From the NCBI RefSeq assembly GCF_030534315.2, contig NZ_CP130558.2:2346501-2410500 (forward strand): a stretch of 64,000 nucleotides of DNA, in the 5' to 3' direction. This DNA comes from Thermoanaerobacterium sp. CMT5567-10. GTDB lineage: Bacteria > Bacillota > Thermoanaerobacteria > Thermoanaerobacterales > Thermoanaerobacteraceae. A program made the position numbers and the translations under genes. Below the pieces are notes generated by a model. The model did not search any database. It was not told where the DNA came from and was given only the letters and a program-made list of their open reading frames with translations. The first letter of the stretch is position 1; each line of letters opens with the position of its first letter. Shown here one piece after another: positions 1 to 8,056 of the stretch.

Positions 1-258
1 TACACAGATGTATGGGCATCTATGGGAGAAGAATCTAAGCAAAAAGAAAGGGAAATGCTTCTAAGGCCATTCCAAGTAAATGATGAGATGATGAAAAAGA
101 CAAAAAGATCTGATACGATATTTTTACACTGCTTACCTGCAGTAAAAGGGCAAGAAGTAACATATGAAGTAATAGAAGGGAAGCAATCGAGAGTTTGGGA
201 TGAGGCAGAGAACAGAAAGCACACTATAAAAGCTGTCATGATTGCCACAATTTTATAG
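1..258 (+). CDS. argF: Ornithine carbamoyltransferase, C-terminal fragment
   Basis: The reading frame is open from base 1 and stops at 256-258; only the last 85 residues are in the window. It carries the HCLPA motif (about bases 130-144) that is diagnostic of ornithine carbamoyltransferases, where the Cys helps bind ornithine. The enzyme transfers a carbamoyl group between carbamoyl phosphate and ornithine/citrulline in the cytoplasm. Carbamate kinase follows 113 bp downstream, so the enzyme could run catabolically (arcB-like, citrulline breakdown for ATP) as well as anabolically. The fragment cannot decide between the two. A strong terminator separates the two genes. Confidence 0.93.
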   Translation, partial: YTDVWASMGEESKQKEREMLLRPFQVNDEMMKKTKRSDTIFLHCLPAVKGQEVTYEVIEGKQSRVWDEAENRKHTIKAVMIATIL

Positions 259-260
259 TA

Positions 261-300
261 ATTAAGCCAAGGTAAATTTATATGCCTTGGCTTAATTTTC
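261..300 (+). terminator. Rho-independent terminator after argF
   Basis: A perfect 12-bp stem (ATTAAGCCAAGG at 261-272 with CCTTGGCTTAAT at 285-296) has a 12-nt loop and runs into TTTT. It lies directly after the argF stop. Confidence 0.85.
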
Positions 301-371
301 GCCTACTATTCAAATCATGAATAAAATGATATAATGTAAAATGTTATTATTTGCTTAAGTAGGAGGATACG

Positions 372-1328
372 ATGAAGGGAAAAGTAGTTATAGCGCTTGG
401 GGGAAATGCACTGCAAGATAAAGATATGGTGCCCACCGCAGAATCTCAATTAAATGCGATAAGAAAGACAGCTTCATATATTGCAGATATCATAGAAGAA
501 GGGTACTCTGTGATTGTGACACATGGCAATGGCCCACAGGTTGGCAATATAGTCATACAAAATGAGACGGCTTCTAACATAATACCTGCGATGCCTTTTG
601 ACATATGCGGTGCGGAAAGTCAAGGTATGATAGGCTATATGATACAGCAGTGTTTAGGCGAAGTTTTTAAGGAGAGAAACATAGATAAAGATGCTGCAAC
701 AATAGTGACACAAGTAGTTGTTGATAAAGATGATCCTGCATTTTTGCATCCAACAAAACCAATTGGGCCTTTTTACTCAAAGGAAGAAGCAGAGATGCTT
801 ATAAAAAATAAAGGATATGAAATGGTGGAGGACAGCGGCAGAGGATACAGGAGAGTTGTAGCATCTCCAGAGCCAAAGGAAATAGTTGAATTAAGTACAA
901 TTAAATTGCTTGAAAATAATGGTGTTGTAGTCATAACAGCAGGTGGAGGAGGAATACCTGTTGTAAAAGAAAATGACAGCTTAAAAGGTGTTGCTGCCGT
1001 AATAGATAAGGATCTTGCGTCTGAGAAGCTTGCAGAAGATTTAGATGCAGATATACTTTTGATTTTAACTGCTGTGGAAAAAGTGTACATCAATTATAAA
1101 AAGCCAGATGAAAAATCACTGGATGTAATTTCAAGTGATGAAGCACAGAGGTATTTAGAAGAAGGCCATTTTGCACCAGGAAGCATGCTGCCGAAGGTTA
1201 AGGCTGCAATAAGATTTGCAAACTCAAAACATGGAAGGCGTGCAATAATAACATCTCTTGAAAAAGCATATGATGCTTTATGTGGGAAAACAGGTACTGT
1301 TATCATAGAGAAAACAGCTAAAGACTAA
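372..1328 (+). CDS. arcC: Carbamate kinase
   Basis: The 318-residue protein has the usual length of bacterial carbamate kinase. The amino-acid-kinase fold shows as the N-terminal VVIALGGNAL motif, the HGNGPQVG segment and the Gly-rich AGGGGIPV loop. It makes ATP from carbamoyl phosphate, giving carbamate and so ammonia and CO2, in the cytoplasm. The SD AGGAGG at 361-366 fixes the start. A TATAAT at 330-335 suggests its own promoter after the argF terminator. Pairing with ornithine carbamoyltransferase fits an arginine/citrulline fermentation route; no arginine deiminase is in view. Confidence 0.95.
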   Translation: MKGKVVIALGGNALQDKDMVPTAESQLNAIRKTASYIADIIEEGYSVIVTHGNGPQVGNIVIQNETASNIIPAMPFDICGAESQGMIGYMIQQCLGEVFKERNIDKDAATIVTQVVVDKDDPAFLHPTKPIGPFYSKEEAEMLIKNKGYEMVEDSGRGYRRVVASPEPKEIVELSTIKLLENNGVVVITAGGGGIPVVKENDSLKGVAAVIDKDLASEKLAEDLDADILLILTAVEKVYINYKKPDEKSLDVISSDEAQRYLEEGHFAPGSMLPKVKAAIRFANSKHGRRAIITSLEKAYDALCGKTGTVIIEKTAKD

Positions 1329-1393
1329 AAAGCTACTTGACAAATTGATATTTTTATGACATCATATTATTTAGAACTTAATAAGTGTGAAGA

Positions 1394-1514
1394 ATATCTT
1401 CAGGGCAGGGTGAAATTCCCGACCGGCGGTAAGCGTAAGCAAGCCCGCGACCCGCATATGCGGTGGACTTGGTGAGATTCCAAGGCCGACAGTAAAGTCT
1501 GGATGGAAGAAGAT
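1394..1514 (+). promoter_or_regulatory. FMN riboswitch (RFN element)
   Basis: The conserved RFN blocks are present in order: the CAGGGCAGGGTGAAATTCCCG region, GACCGGCGGT, the GCCCGCGA block, GGTGAGATTCC, GGCCGACAGT and AGTCTGGATG. P1 pairs ATATCTTC near 1394-1401 with GAAGAAGAT near 1507-1515. FMN binding should lower expression of the downstream riboflavin transporter. Bases 1395-1406 can alternatively pair with 1532-1543, the 5' arm of the terminator, giving a clear antiterminator. Confidence 0.96.
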
Positions 1515-1532
1515 TTATTTTTGTTGTTATGG

Positions 1533-1559
1533 TCCTGAAGATAATTCTTCAGGATTTTT
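1533..1559 (+). terminator. Riboswitch-controlled terminator before ribU
   Basis: The 8-bp stem TCCTGAAG (1533-1540) / CTTCAGGA (1547-1554) is followed by TTTTT. Its 5' arm is complementary to the 5' strand of the FMN aptamer P1, so terminator and antiterminator exclude each other. Confidence 0.9.
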
Positions 1560-1579
1560 GATTATGGAGGTGTTTGTTT

Positions 1580-2164
1580 ATGGAACACAGCAAGACGAAA
1601 GTAATTGTAACTGTAGGATTGCTTTCTGCAATAGCATTTGTACTTATGTATCTAGAATTTCAGCTACCACTATTTCCAGGCTTTTTAAAATTTGATTTCA
1701 GTGATATACCGCCACTACTAGCAGCATTTGCATTAGGACCTGTATACGGGATTTTTGTAGAAATTGTAAAAAACGTGATACACTTGCCTGTAAGCCAGTC
1801 TGCTGGTATTGGGGAAGTAGCAAATTTTGTGGTTGGTTCCATTTACGTGTATACAGTAGGTGTAATATACATGAGAAACAAATCAAAGAAATCAGCAATA
1901 TTTTCAATGATTATTGGAACAGTTGCTATGGCTATTGCTGGATCAGTCTTGAATTACTATGTATTTTTACCCTTGTACCAGAAGATAATGGGATGGCCAT
2001 TAAGCGCTATTGTTGGAATGGGGAAAGCAGTAAACAGTCATATAGTTGATTTAAGGACATTGATAGCGTACGGGATTTTCCCATTCAACATATTAAAAGG
2101 ATTTGTAATATCTATTATAACATTTCTAATTTACAAGAAATTGTCGCCAATGCTTAAAATGTAA
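1580..2164 (+). CDS. ribU: Riboflavin ECF transporter, S component
   Basis: The predicted 194-residue membrane protein has about five to six hydrophobic segments, typical of ECF-type substrate-binding (S) components. The RFN riboswitch immediately upstream points to riboflavin. It should dock on a shared ECF energizing module (EcfA/A'/T), which is not in this window. ATG at 1580 is preferred because GGAGG at 1566-1570 lies 9 nt upstream; an in-frame TTG at 1574 is less likely. The N-terminal half has the LEFQLP and FLKFDFSDIPPLLA stretch common in RibU proteins. Confidence 0.93.
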   Translation: MEHSKTKVIVTVGLLSAIAFVLMYLEFQLPLFPGFLKFDFSDIPPLLAAFALGPVYGIFVEIVKNVIHLPVSQSAGIGEVANFVVGSIYVYTVGVIYMRNKSKKSAIFSMIIGTVAMAIAGSVLNYYVFLPLYQKIMGWPLSAIVGMGKAVNSHIVDLRTLIAYGIFPFNILKGFVISIITFLIYKKLSPMLKM

Positions 2165-2173
2165 TGTGTTTAA

Positions 2174-2202
2174 AATAGCGGAAATTAATCCGTTATTTTT
2201 TT
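2174..2202 (+). terminator. Terminator after ribU
   Basis: A 9-bp stem AATAGCGGA (2174-2182) / TCCGTTATT (2189-2197) with one G-T pair runs into a T tract. Confidence 0.8.
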
Positions 2203-2228
2203 GCCTTAAATACTAACTTACTATGCGT

Positions 2229-2256
2229 TTGTTTTATGGTATACTTGGTATATAAT
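2229..2256 (+). promoter_or_regulatory. Likely sigma-A promoter of the tsaE cluster
   Basis: TTGTTT at 2229-2234 and a perfect TATAAT at 2251-2256 are 16 bp apart, just upstream of tsaE. Confidence 0.5.
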
Positions 2257-2286
2257 AATTGTATAAATTTCACGGTGGTGTTACGA

Positions 2287-2745
2287 ATGAAAATGTCATT
2301 TAAAACAAAAAGTCCTATTGAGACAGAAAAGATAGGTTTTAAATTAGGAAATTTACTAAAAAGAGGCAGCATTGTATTAATATCTGGAGAATTAGGCGTG
2401 GGAAAGACAGTTTTAACGAAAGGGATAGCTAAAGGAATGGGAATTGATGATTATGTGACAAGCCCTACATTTATGATTGTAAATGAGCATTTGGGAGATA
2501 TTCCACTGTATCATTTTGATGTCTATAGGATAGAAGATTATACGGAATTATACGATATAGGTTATGAGGAATATTTTTATGGAGATGGCGTATGTGTTAT
2601 TGAATGGCCTGAAAAAATAAAGCCCCTTATCCCAAAGGAAAATATATTTATACGCATGAATATGGGTGATACTTTTGATGAGAGAACAATAGAGATTGAA
2701 TCACATGGCGAAAAATATGATGAAGTAGTTAAGGAGATGAAGTGA
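2287..2745 (+). CDS. tsaE: tRNA threonylcarbamoyladenosine biosynthesis ATPase TsaE
   Basis: The 152-residue P-loop ATPase has a Walker A motif GELGVGKT near residues 34-41 and the TSPTF and HFDVYR motifs typical of TsaE (YdiB/YjeE). With TsaB and TsaD it forms the complex that puts t6A on position 37 of ANN-decoding tRNAs. ATG at 2287 has the SD-like GGTGGTG at 2274-2280; the frame is open further upstream, but that extension lacks a ribosome-binding site. It overlaps tsaB by one base (TGATG), so the two are translationally coupled. Confidence 0.95.
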   Translation: MKMSFKTKSPIETEKIGFKLGNLLKRGSIVLISGELGVGKTVLTKGIAKGMGIDDYVTSPTFMIVNEHLGDIPLYHFDVYRIEDYTELYDIGYEEYFYGDGVCVIEWPEKIKPLIPKENIFIRMNMGDTFDERTIEIESHGEKYDEVVKEMK

Positions 2746-3428
2746 TGAAGGTACTTGCAATAGATTCATCGTCAAAGACAGCGACGGCTGCACTCGTAGA
2801 TGAAACTGGTGTGATAGGTGAATTTTCAATAAATCATTTAAGGCATTCTATAATATTGATGCCTATGATTGATGAGCTTTTAAAAATGGCTGAGATAAAA
2901 AAAGAAGAAATAACTCACATTGCTGTATGTGAAGGTCCCGGATCTTTTACAGGCTTAAGAATAGGTGCTGCCACTGCTAAAGGTTTAGCACAATCGATGA
3001 ATGTACCGATTGTAGGAGTATCATCTCTTGATGGCCTTGCATTTAATGTAAGGGAATTTAGAGGAATTATATGTCCTGTAGTCGATGCACTGAGAGGTTA
3101 TGTCTATACATCTTTATATAGAGGCGGTGCTGAATTAACATCTTTATCAGATGTAACATTAAAGGAAGTGCAGTCACTGCCAGACATTGTAAATAAATAC
3201 AACGATGATGTTATATACATAGGAGATGGCGTAATTCCATACAAAGATGTCTTAAACAGGGAATCTTCGAAAGAGGTGTTTTTTGCATCATCTGTCAACA
3301 ATATCTCGAGGGCGTCATCAATTGGGATGATAGCATTAGAAAAAATAGCAAGGGGCGAATTAAGCACATATATTGATTTTAAGCCATATTATATAAGAAA
3401 GCCGGCGGCTTTGGAAAATATAAATTAA
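2745..3428 (+). CDS. tsaB: tRNA threonylcarbamoyladenosine biosynthesis protein TsaB
   Basis: The 227-residue ASKHA-fold protein has the N-terminal AIDSSSKTATAAL strand-loop and the GPGSFTGLRIG motif of TsaB (YeaZ/YdiC). It is a catalytically inert partner of TsaD in t6A synthesis. ATG at 2745 overlaps the tsaE stop; a GTG lies one codon upstream. The SD AAGGAG is near 2731. The tsaE-tsaB-rimI-tsaD order is conserved in Firmicutes and supports the call. Confidence 0.95.
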   Translation: MKVLAIDSSSKTATAALVDETGVIGEFSINHLRHSIILMPMIDELLKMAEIKKEEITHIAVCEGPGSFTGLRIGAATAKGLAQSMNVPIVGVSSLDGLAFNVREFRGIICPVVDALRGYVYTSLYRGGAELTSLSDVTLKEVQSLPDIVNKYNDDVIYIGDGVIPYKDVLNRESSKEVFFASSVNNISRASSIGMIALEKIARGELSTYIDFKPYYIRKPAALENIN

Positions 3429-3452
3429 TATTGTTGGGGGTTAATATAATAT

Positions 3453-3898
3453 ATGGTTATTAAAATTCGCCCTATGACAAAAAGCGATATCGATGATGTG
3501 ATTGAAATTGAAAACTTAAGTTTTTCTGTTCCATGGTCTAAAGAATCTTTTACAATGGAAGTCACAAAAAATAAATGTGCTCACTATATAGTTGCAGAAG
3601 CAGATGAGAAAATAGCTGGATACGGTGGATTCTGGGTCGTAATAGATGAAGGTCATATAACAAATATTGCCGTTCATCCTGATTTCAGAGGAAAAGGGGT
3701 AGGATCTGCAATTGTTGAGGGACTTATTGATTTGGCAAAGAAAAAAGGTATAACATCTATGACGTTGGAAGTGAGGGCATCAAATCTAATTGCGCAATCT
3801 CTTTATAAAAATACGGCTTTAAACCTGTAGGCAGAAGAAGGGGTTACTATCAGGACAACAATGAAGATGCAATAATAATGTGGAAGTACGATATGTAA
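3453..3898 (+). pseudogene. rimI: Ribosomal protein S18-alanine N-acetyltransferase, frameshifted
   Basis: A GNAT acetyltransferase with the acetyl-CoA loop (HPDFRGKGVGSAIVEG) reads in one frame to a stop at 3828-3830, ending early after residue 125. The expected C-terminus (YGFKPVGRRRGYYQ ... MWKYDM) continues in the next frame to a stop at 3896-3898. The break is at TATAAAAATACGG near 3808-3814, where one missing A in an A run (five instead of six) explains the shift. The full product would be about 148 residues, normal for RimI. It may be a real mutation, slippage-corrected, or a base-calling error. The neighbours tsaB and tsaD match the usual cluster. Confidence 0.9.
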
Positions 3899-3909
3899 GG
3901 AGAGATTAT

Positions 3910-4923
3910 ATGAAAAAAGATATAATTGTTTTAGGAATTGAAACATCTTGTGATGAAACATCTGCAAGCGTAGTTAAAAATGGGAAAACGGTCATGTCAA
4001 ATGTAATATATTCGCAAATAGATATACATAAGAAATTTGGCGGTGTTGTTCCAGAGATTGCATCTAGAAATCACATAGAAGCAATTGGCAAAGTGGTTAA
4101 GGAGGCACTAGATGAGGCATCTATAAACCTTGATAAAGTAGATGTTGTTGCAGCAACATATGGGCCAGGACTTGTGGGGGCATTGCTGGTTGGACTTTCG
4201 TACGGAAAGGCACTAGCATATGGAAAAGGAATTCCTTTTGTGGGTGTAAATCATATTGAAGGTCATATTTCAGCTAATTACCTTGATGGCGATTTTGAAC
4301 CGCCATTTATTTGTTTGATAGCGTCAGGAGGGCACAGTCACATTGTCTTCGTAAAAGATTATGGCGAATATGAAGTTTTAGGAAGGACAGTGGACGATGC
4401 TGCAGGTGAGGCATTTGACAAAGTGGCAAGAGCATTGGGACTAGGGTACCCGGGAGGGCCTAAGATCGATGAGATATCTAAAAAAGGAGATCCATATAAA
4501 TATAATTTTCCTAAATCTTTCATGGGAAAAGACAATTTTGATTTCAGTTTCAGTGGTTTAAAGACGGCAGTCATAAATCAACTGCACAAAGAGAAACAGA
4601 AAGGCAGTCAGATAGACATTGCAGATTATGCTGCAAGCTTTCAGATGAATGTTGTGGATGTATTGACTTCTAAGCTTATAGAAGCTGCCAAATATAAGAA
4701 TATAAATAAGATATCGATAGCAGGGGGGGTTGCTTCCAACAGCCTTTTAAGAGAGAAGCTTTCAAGATTAGCCAGTGAAGAGGGATTTATGCTTCACTAC
4801 CCAAAGCAAATATACTGTACAGATAATGGTGCCATGATAGCCAGCGCGGGATATTTTGACTATATTCGTGGGAAAACTTCAGGATTAGACTTGAATGCCA
4901 TTCCATATTTAAAACTTTTTTGA
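3910..4923 (+). CDS. tsaD: tRNA N6-adenosine threonylcarbamoyltransferase TsaD
   Basis: The 337-residue ASKHA-family protein has the N-terminal [12 protein letters not shown] motif, the metal-binding HIEGH (the two His ligands) and the ASGGHSH segment. It transfers the threonylcarbamoyl moiety from TC-AMP to A37 of tRNA. ATG at 3910 follows the SD AAGGAGAG at 3897-3904. A longer frame from GTG at 3880 overlaps the restored rimI end and is not preferred. It closes the t6A gene cluster. Confidence 0.96.
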   Translation: MKKDIIVLGIETSCDETSASVVKNGKTVMSNVIYSQIDIHKKFGGVVPEIASRNHIEAIGKVVKEALDEASINLDKVDVVAATYGPGLVGALLVGLSYGKALAYGKGIPFVGVNHIEGHISANYLDGDFEPPFICLIASGGHSHIVFVKDYGEYEVLGRTVDDAAGEAFDKVARALGLGYPGGPKIDEISKKGDPYKYNFPKSFMGKDNFDFSFSGLKTAVINQLHKEKQKGSQIDIADYAASFQMNVVDVLTSKLIEAAKYKNINKISIAGGVASNSLLREKLSRLASEEGFMLHYPKQIYCTDNGAMIASAGYFDYIRGKTSGLDLNAIPYLKLF

Positions 4924-4948
4924 TTGTTGGCGAAAAATCTGTGCATAT

Positions 4949-5013
4949 TGTGGAAAATTGTCTTTAAATATCAGACAGTGGTGCTTTAAGACTGTGGATA
5001 ACTTTGTGGATAC
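4949..5013 (+). promoter_or_regulatory. Cluster of DnaA-box-like sites
   Basis: The 151-bp gap after tsaD holds TGTGGATAA at 4993-5001 (the exact complement of the DnaA box TTATCCACA), TGTGGATAC at 5005-5013 (one mismatch) and TGTGGAAAA at 4949-4957 (two mismatches), all in the same orientation. The first two are 3 bp apart. DnaA control of the next gene, or a DnaA-titrating site, is an inference. Confidence 0.4.
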
Positions 5014-5074
5014 TGTGACTAACTTAAATACATTGGATATTATGTAATGAAATGGAAATTAAAAAGGAGCGTTG

Positions 5075-6028
5075 ATGATGAAAGACATACTCTTTTTATC
5101 AAAAGTAAATAGCAAGTATATAGAAGAAATGCAAAAAATTGCGCCACAGTTTAATGTGATTTGCTTGGATGATAAAAAAGATGCTTACAAGTATATAAAA
5201 AACGCAGAAGTATTAGTTTGTTTTGATGGTGATGCAGACGCTGAATTTATACATAACGCCGAAAATCTTAAGTGGATTCACCTGTTAAGCGCCGGTGCTG
5301 ATGCAATGCCGTTTGATGTATTAAAAGAACGAAAAATCATATTGACTAATTCAAAAGGAGTTCATAAGTATCAGATATCAGAGCAAGTTTTAGGATACAT
5401 GCTTTTATTTGAAAGGGGATTAAATTACTTTATTAGAAAGCAAATGAATAGGGAATGGAACAAGTCTGTAAGAGTTTCAGAATTATATGGCAAGACTGTT
5501 TGTATATTGGGTGTCGGAAGCATAGGCGAAGAAATAGCCAGAATAGCCAGAGAATTTGGCATGAAGACAATAGGTGTCAGAAAGTCAGGTAATATGAGCA
5601 AATTTATAGACGAGATGTACACAAACGAAAATATGATTTTTGCAGTTTCAAAAGCTGATTATGTAATTTGTGTCCTTCCATTGACTGATGAAACATATCA
5701 TCTGCTGAGCAAAGATTTCTTTAAAAATATGAAAAATGATGCTGTTTTCATAAATATTGGCAGAGGAAAAGTTGTAGATGAATCTTCTTTGATAGATGCA
5801 TTGAAAAATAAGACTATAAGGGGAGCTGCACTGGATGTTTTTGAGGAAGAGCCTCTTTCAAAAGAAAGTCCTCTTTGGGATATGGAGAATGTCATTATAA
5901 CGCCACATACTGCTGGCATATCACCTCATTACATGGAAAGAGGAATTGAGATAATAAAGCATAACATAAAAGCTTATTTAGGTGACGGAGACTTTATAAA
6001 TCGAGTCGATTTAGAAAAGCAATATTAA
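5075..6028 (+). CDS. D-2-hydroxyacid dehydrogenase, NAD(P)-dependent
   Basis: The 317-residue protein has the D-isomer-specific 2-hydroxyacid dehydrogenase layout: a catalytic-domain half, a Rossmann domain starting at ILGVGSIGEEIA, the NIGRGKVVDE signature with the catalytic Arg region, the EEEP Glu and the catalytic His in TPHTAG. The substrate cannot be told from sequence (lactate, glycerate/hydroxypyruvate or phosphoglycerate-like). It lacks an ACT domain, which argues against full-length SerA. Three start codons are tandem (TTG 5072, ATG 5075, ATG 5078); AAAAAGGAG at 5061-5069 favours 5075. It stands alone and converges with the ABC-F gene. Confidence 0.88.
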   Translation: MMKDILFLSKVNSKYIEEMQKIAPQFNVICLDDKKDAYKYIKNAEVLVCFDGDADAEFIHNAENLKWIHLLSAGADAMPFDVLKERKIILTNSKGVHKYQISEQVLGYMLLFERGLNYFIRKQMNREWNKSVRVSELYGKTVCILGVGSIGEEIARIAREFGMKTIGVRKSGNMSKFIDEMYTNENMIFAVSKADYVICVLPLTDETYHLLSKDFFKNMKNDAVFINIGRGKVVDESSLIDALKNKTIRGAALDVFEEEPLSKESPLWDMENVIITPHTAGISPHYMERGIEIIKHNIKAYLGDGDFINRVDLEKQY

Positions 6029-6053
6029 AGCGGGTACCTACCCGCTTAATTTT
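6028..6053. terminator. Bidirectional terminator between convergent genes
   Basis: A 9-bp stem AAGCGGGTA (6028-6036) / TACCCGCTT (6039-6047) is followed by AATTTTT. It overlaps the last codons of the minus-strand ABC-F gene. Confidence 0.75.
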
Positions 6054-7930
6054 TCCCATTCTTCATATAGATTTTCTAATTTTTCCTTTAACATGTTGTA
6101 TTTTGACTGCGTATCAATGATTTCTCCGCTTTTATATATATCAGGATCGCACATTTTTTCTTCTAATTCTTTTATCATACCTTCAGTCTCGATTATTTCA
6201 TTTTCAATGCTTGATAAGTATTCTTTTTGCCTTTTAGCTTCTTTTTGCTTTAACCTTTCCCTGATTTTTTCATTTTTAATTTGCGTCTTTGTCTTTTTTT
6301 CCTGTTCTTCTTCAGATGTATTATTCTCGTTTTTCTTTTCCACATAGTATGAGTAATTTCCGTAATATTCTTTAATAGAATCACTTGACAGTTCCAATAC
6401 TTTTGTTGCTATTTTGTCTATAAAGTATCTGTCGTGGGATACAAACAAAAGCGTACCGCCAAAATCCAACAAGGCTTTTTCAAGTACCTCTTTAGATTTT
6501 AAATCAAGATGGTTTGTAGGCTCATCCAGCAGGAGAAAATTTGCTTTTGACAGTATAAGTTTTAACAATGATACGCGGGCCTTTTCGCCTCCGCTTAACT
6601 TACCTATTATTTTAAATACATCATCACCGCTGAAGAGAAATGAACCTAATAAAGTCCTTATTTCAGTCTGGGAAAGATAAGGGTTTTCATCCCATATTTC
6701 GTCTATGATTGTCTTATCATTGCTTAAGTTTGTAAATTCCTGCTGGTAATAACCAATGATGACGTTTGTGCCCAGATTTACGATGCCTTCGTAATTATTT
6801 AATTCACCAACTATGATTTTAAGGAGGGATGTTTTTCCTACGCCATTAGGGCCTAGAATGGCAATTCGATCACCTTTGTACACTTCAAAGCTTATGTCGT
6901 GAAATATAGGCCTTTCAAAACTTAATGAGAGGTTTGAAACTTTCAATATATCATTTCCGCTTTTTTCATCAAAGTCAAACGAAAGCTTAATTGTGTCATT
7001 ATTTATTACAGGTTTATCGATTTTCTCCATTTTGTCAAGGAGCTTCTGTTTGCTTTCAGCCATTTTTACAGATTTCTCACGGCGCCGATTTTTTTGTATC
7101 ATTATCATTTCTTGAATTCTTTTTATTTCCTTTTGCTGTTCTTCATAGGCTTTTATCTTGGCGTTTAGCTCTTCATTTTTTTTCTTTACGTATTCAGAAT
7201 AATTACCTTCATACGATCTTAATGTCTTATTTTCAATCTCGAATATTCTGTTTGCAATCCTATCGAGAAAAAATCTGTCATGAGATATGACTAAAACAGT
7301 ACCTCTATAAAACTTTAAGTATTGCTCTAGCCATTCTATCGAAGGTATGTCAAGATGGTTTGTAGGCTCGTCAAGAAGAAGCACATCTGGATTTTTAAGT
7401 AGTGCTTTTGCCAGCATAAGCCTTGTCTTCTGTCCACCGCTTAATACTGAAACAGGTGTATCAAATTGTACAGGCTGAAATCCTAACCCGATTAATACTC
7501 CCCTAACTCTGCTGTCAATGGAATATCCTTCTCGTTTGTTGTACTCATCTGTAAGTTTTGAATAATCATTAAGCAATTTATTTAGTTTAGATTCATCTTT
7601 TGTGCTGGCTATCTCCTTTTCTAAATCCTTGATGTTCTTTTCAAGATTTATAATGTCTAAAAAAACCGTTTTAACTTCATCGTAAATTGACTTGTCGCTT
7701 ACTATATAAGCGTTTTGCTCAAGATATCCTGTGTTTATTAAAGGCATCGATATATTTCCACTGTCAGGTTGCAAATCTTTTACTATCAGTTTAAAAAGCG
7801 TCGATTTTCCCGCTCCGTTATCTCCAACAACACCGATTTTATCGCCTTCATTTACGATAAAAGATATATTTTCTAAAATTGTATTTATTCCGTATGATAA
7901 ACTTACGTTGTTTGCTGTTATTATAGCCAT
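6038..7930 (-). CDS. ABC-F family ATPase
   Basis: The 630-residue soluble protein has two ABC domains and no membrane segments. The first half has Walker A GDNGAGKST, signature LSGGQKTRL and LLLDEPTNHLD; the second has GPNGVGKTS, LSGGEKARV and a second LLLDEPTNHLD. A charged linker of about 80 residues separates them, and the Lys/Glu-rich C-terminal tail (about 90 residues) is predicted coiled coil. This is the layout of ribosome-associated ABC-F factors (YdiF/Uup-like), which act in the ribosomal E site on stalled or problematic translation. The start has GGAGG 11 nt upstream. It is divergent from motA. A resistance role is not indicated. Confidence 0.92.
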   Translation of the reverse strand: MAIITANNVSLSYGINTILENISFIVNEGDKIGVVGDNGAGKSTLFKLIVKDLQPDSGNISMPLINTGYLEQNAYIVSDKSIYDEVKTVFLDIINLEKNIKDLEKEIASTKDESKLNKLLNDYSKLTDEYNKREGYSIDSRVRGVLIGLGFQPVQFDTPVSVLSGGQKTRLMLAKALLKNPDVLLLDEPTNHLDIPSIEWLEQYLKFYRGTVLVISHDRFFLDRIANRIFEIENKTLRSYEGNYSEYVKKKNEELNAKIKAYEEQQKEIKRIQEMIMIQKNRRREKSVKMAESKQKLLDKMEKIDKPVINNDTIKLSFDFDEKSGNDILKVSNLSLSFERPIFHDISFEVYKGDRIAILGPNGVGKTSLLKIIVGELNNYEGIVNLGTNVIIGYYQQEFTNLSNDKTIIDEIWDENPYLSQTEIRTLLGSFLFSGDDVFKIIGKLSGGEKARVSLLKLILSKANFLLLDEPTNHLDLKSKEVLEKALLDFGGTLLFVSHDRYFIDKIATKVLELSSDSIKEYYGNYSYYVEKKNENNTSEEEQEKKTKTQIKNEKIRERLKQKEAKRQKEYLSSIENEIIETEGMIKELEEKMCDPDIYKSGEIIDTQSKYNMLKEKLENLYEEWEKLSG

Positions 7931-7997
7931 TTGAAATTCCTCCTGTTATAATATAATATATCAAAGATTATATATAATTTAAAGTGTAAATGGGATT

Positions 7998-8024
7998 TAA
8001 TTTTTCTTAATTCATTGCCGATAT
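7998..8024 (+). promoter_or_regulatory. Sigma-D (sigma-28) type promoter of motAB
   Basis: TAAT at 7998-8001, a 15-bp spacer and GCCGATAT at 8017-8024 match the flagellar sigma consensus TAAA-N15-GCCGATAA with one mismatch in each element. It is 32 bp upstream of motA. Confidence 0.8.
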
Positions 8025-8056
8025 TATATATGTCAAATTTAACGAGGTGAATAAGT

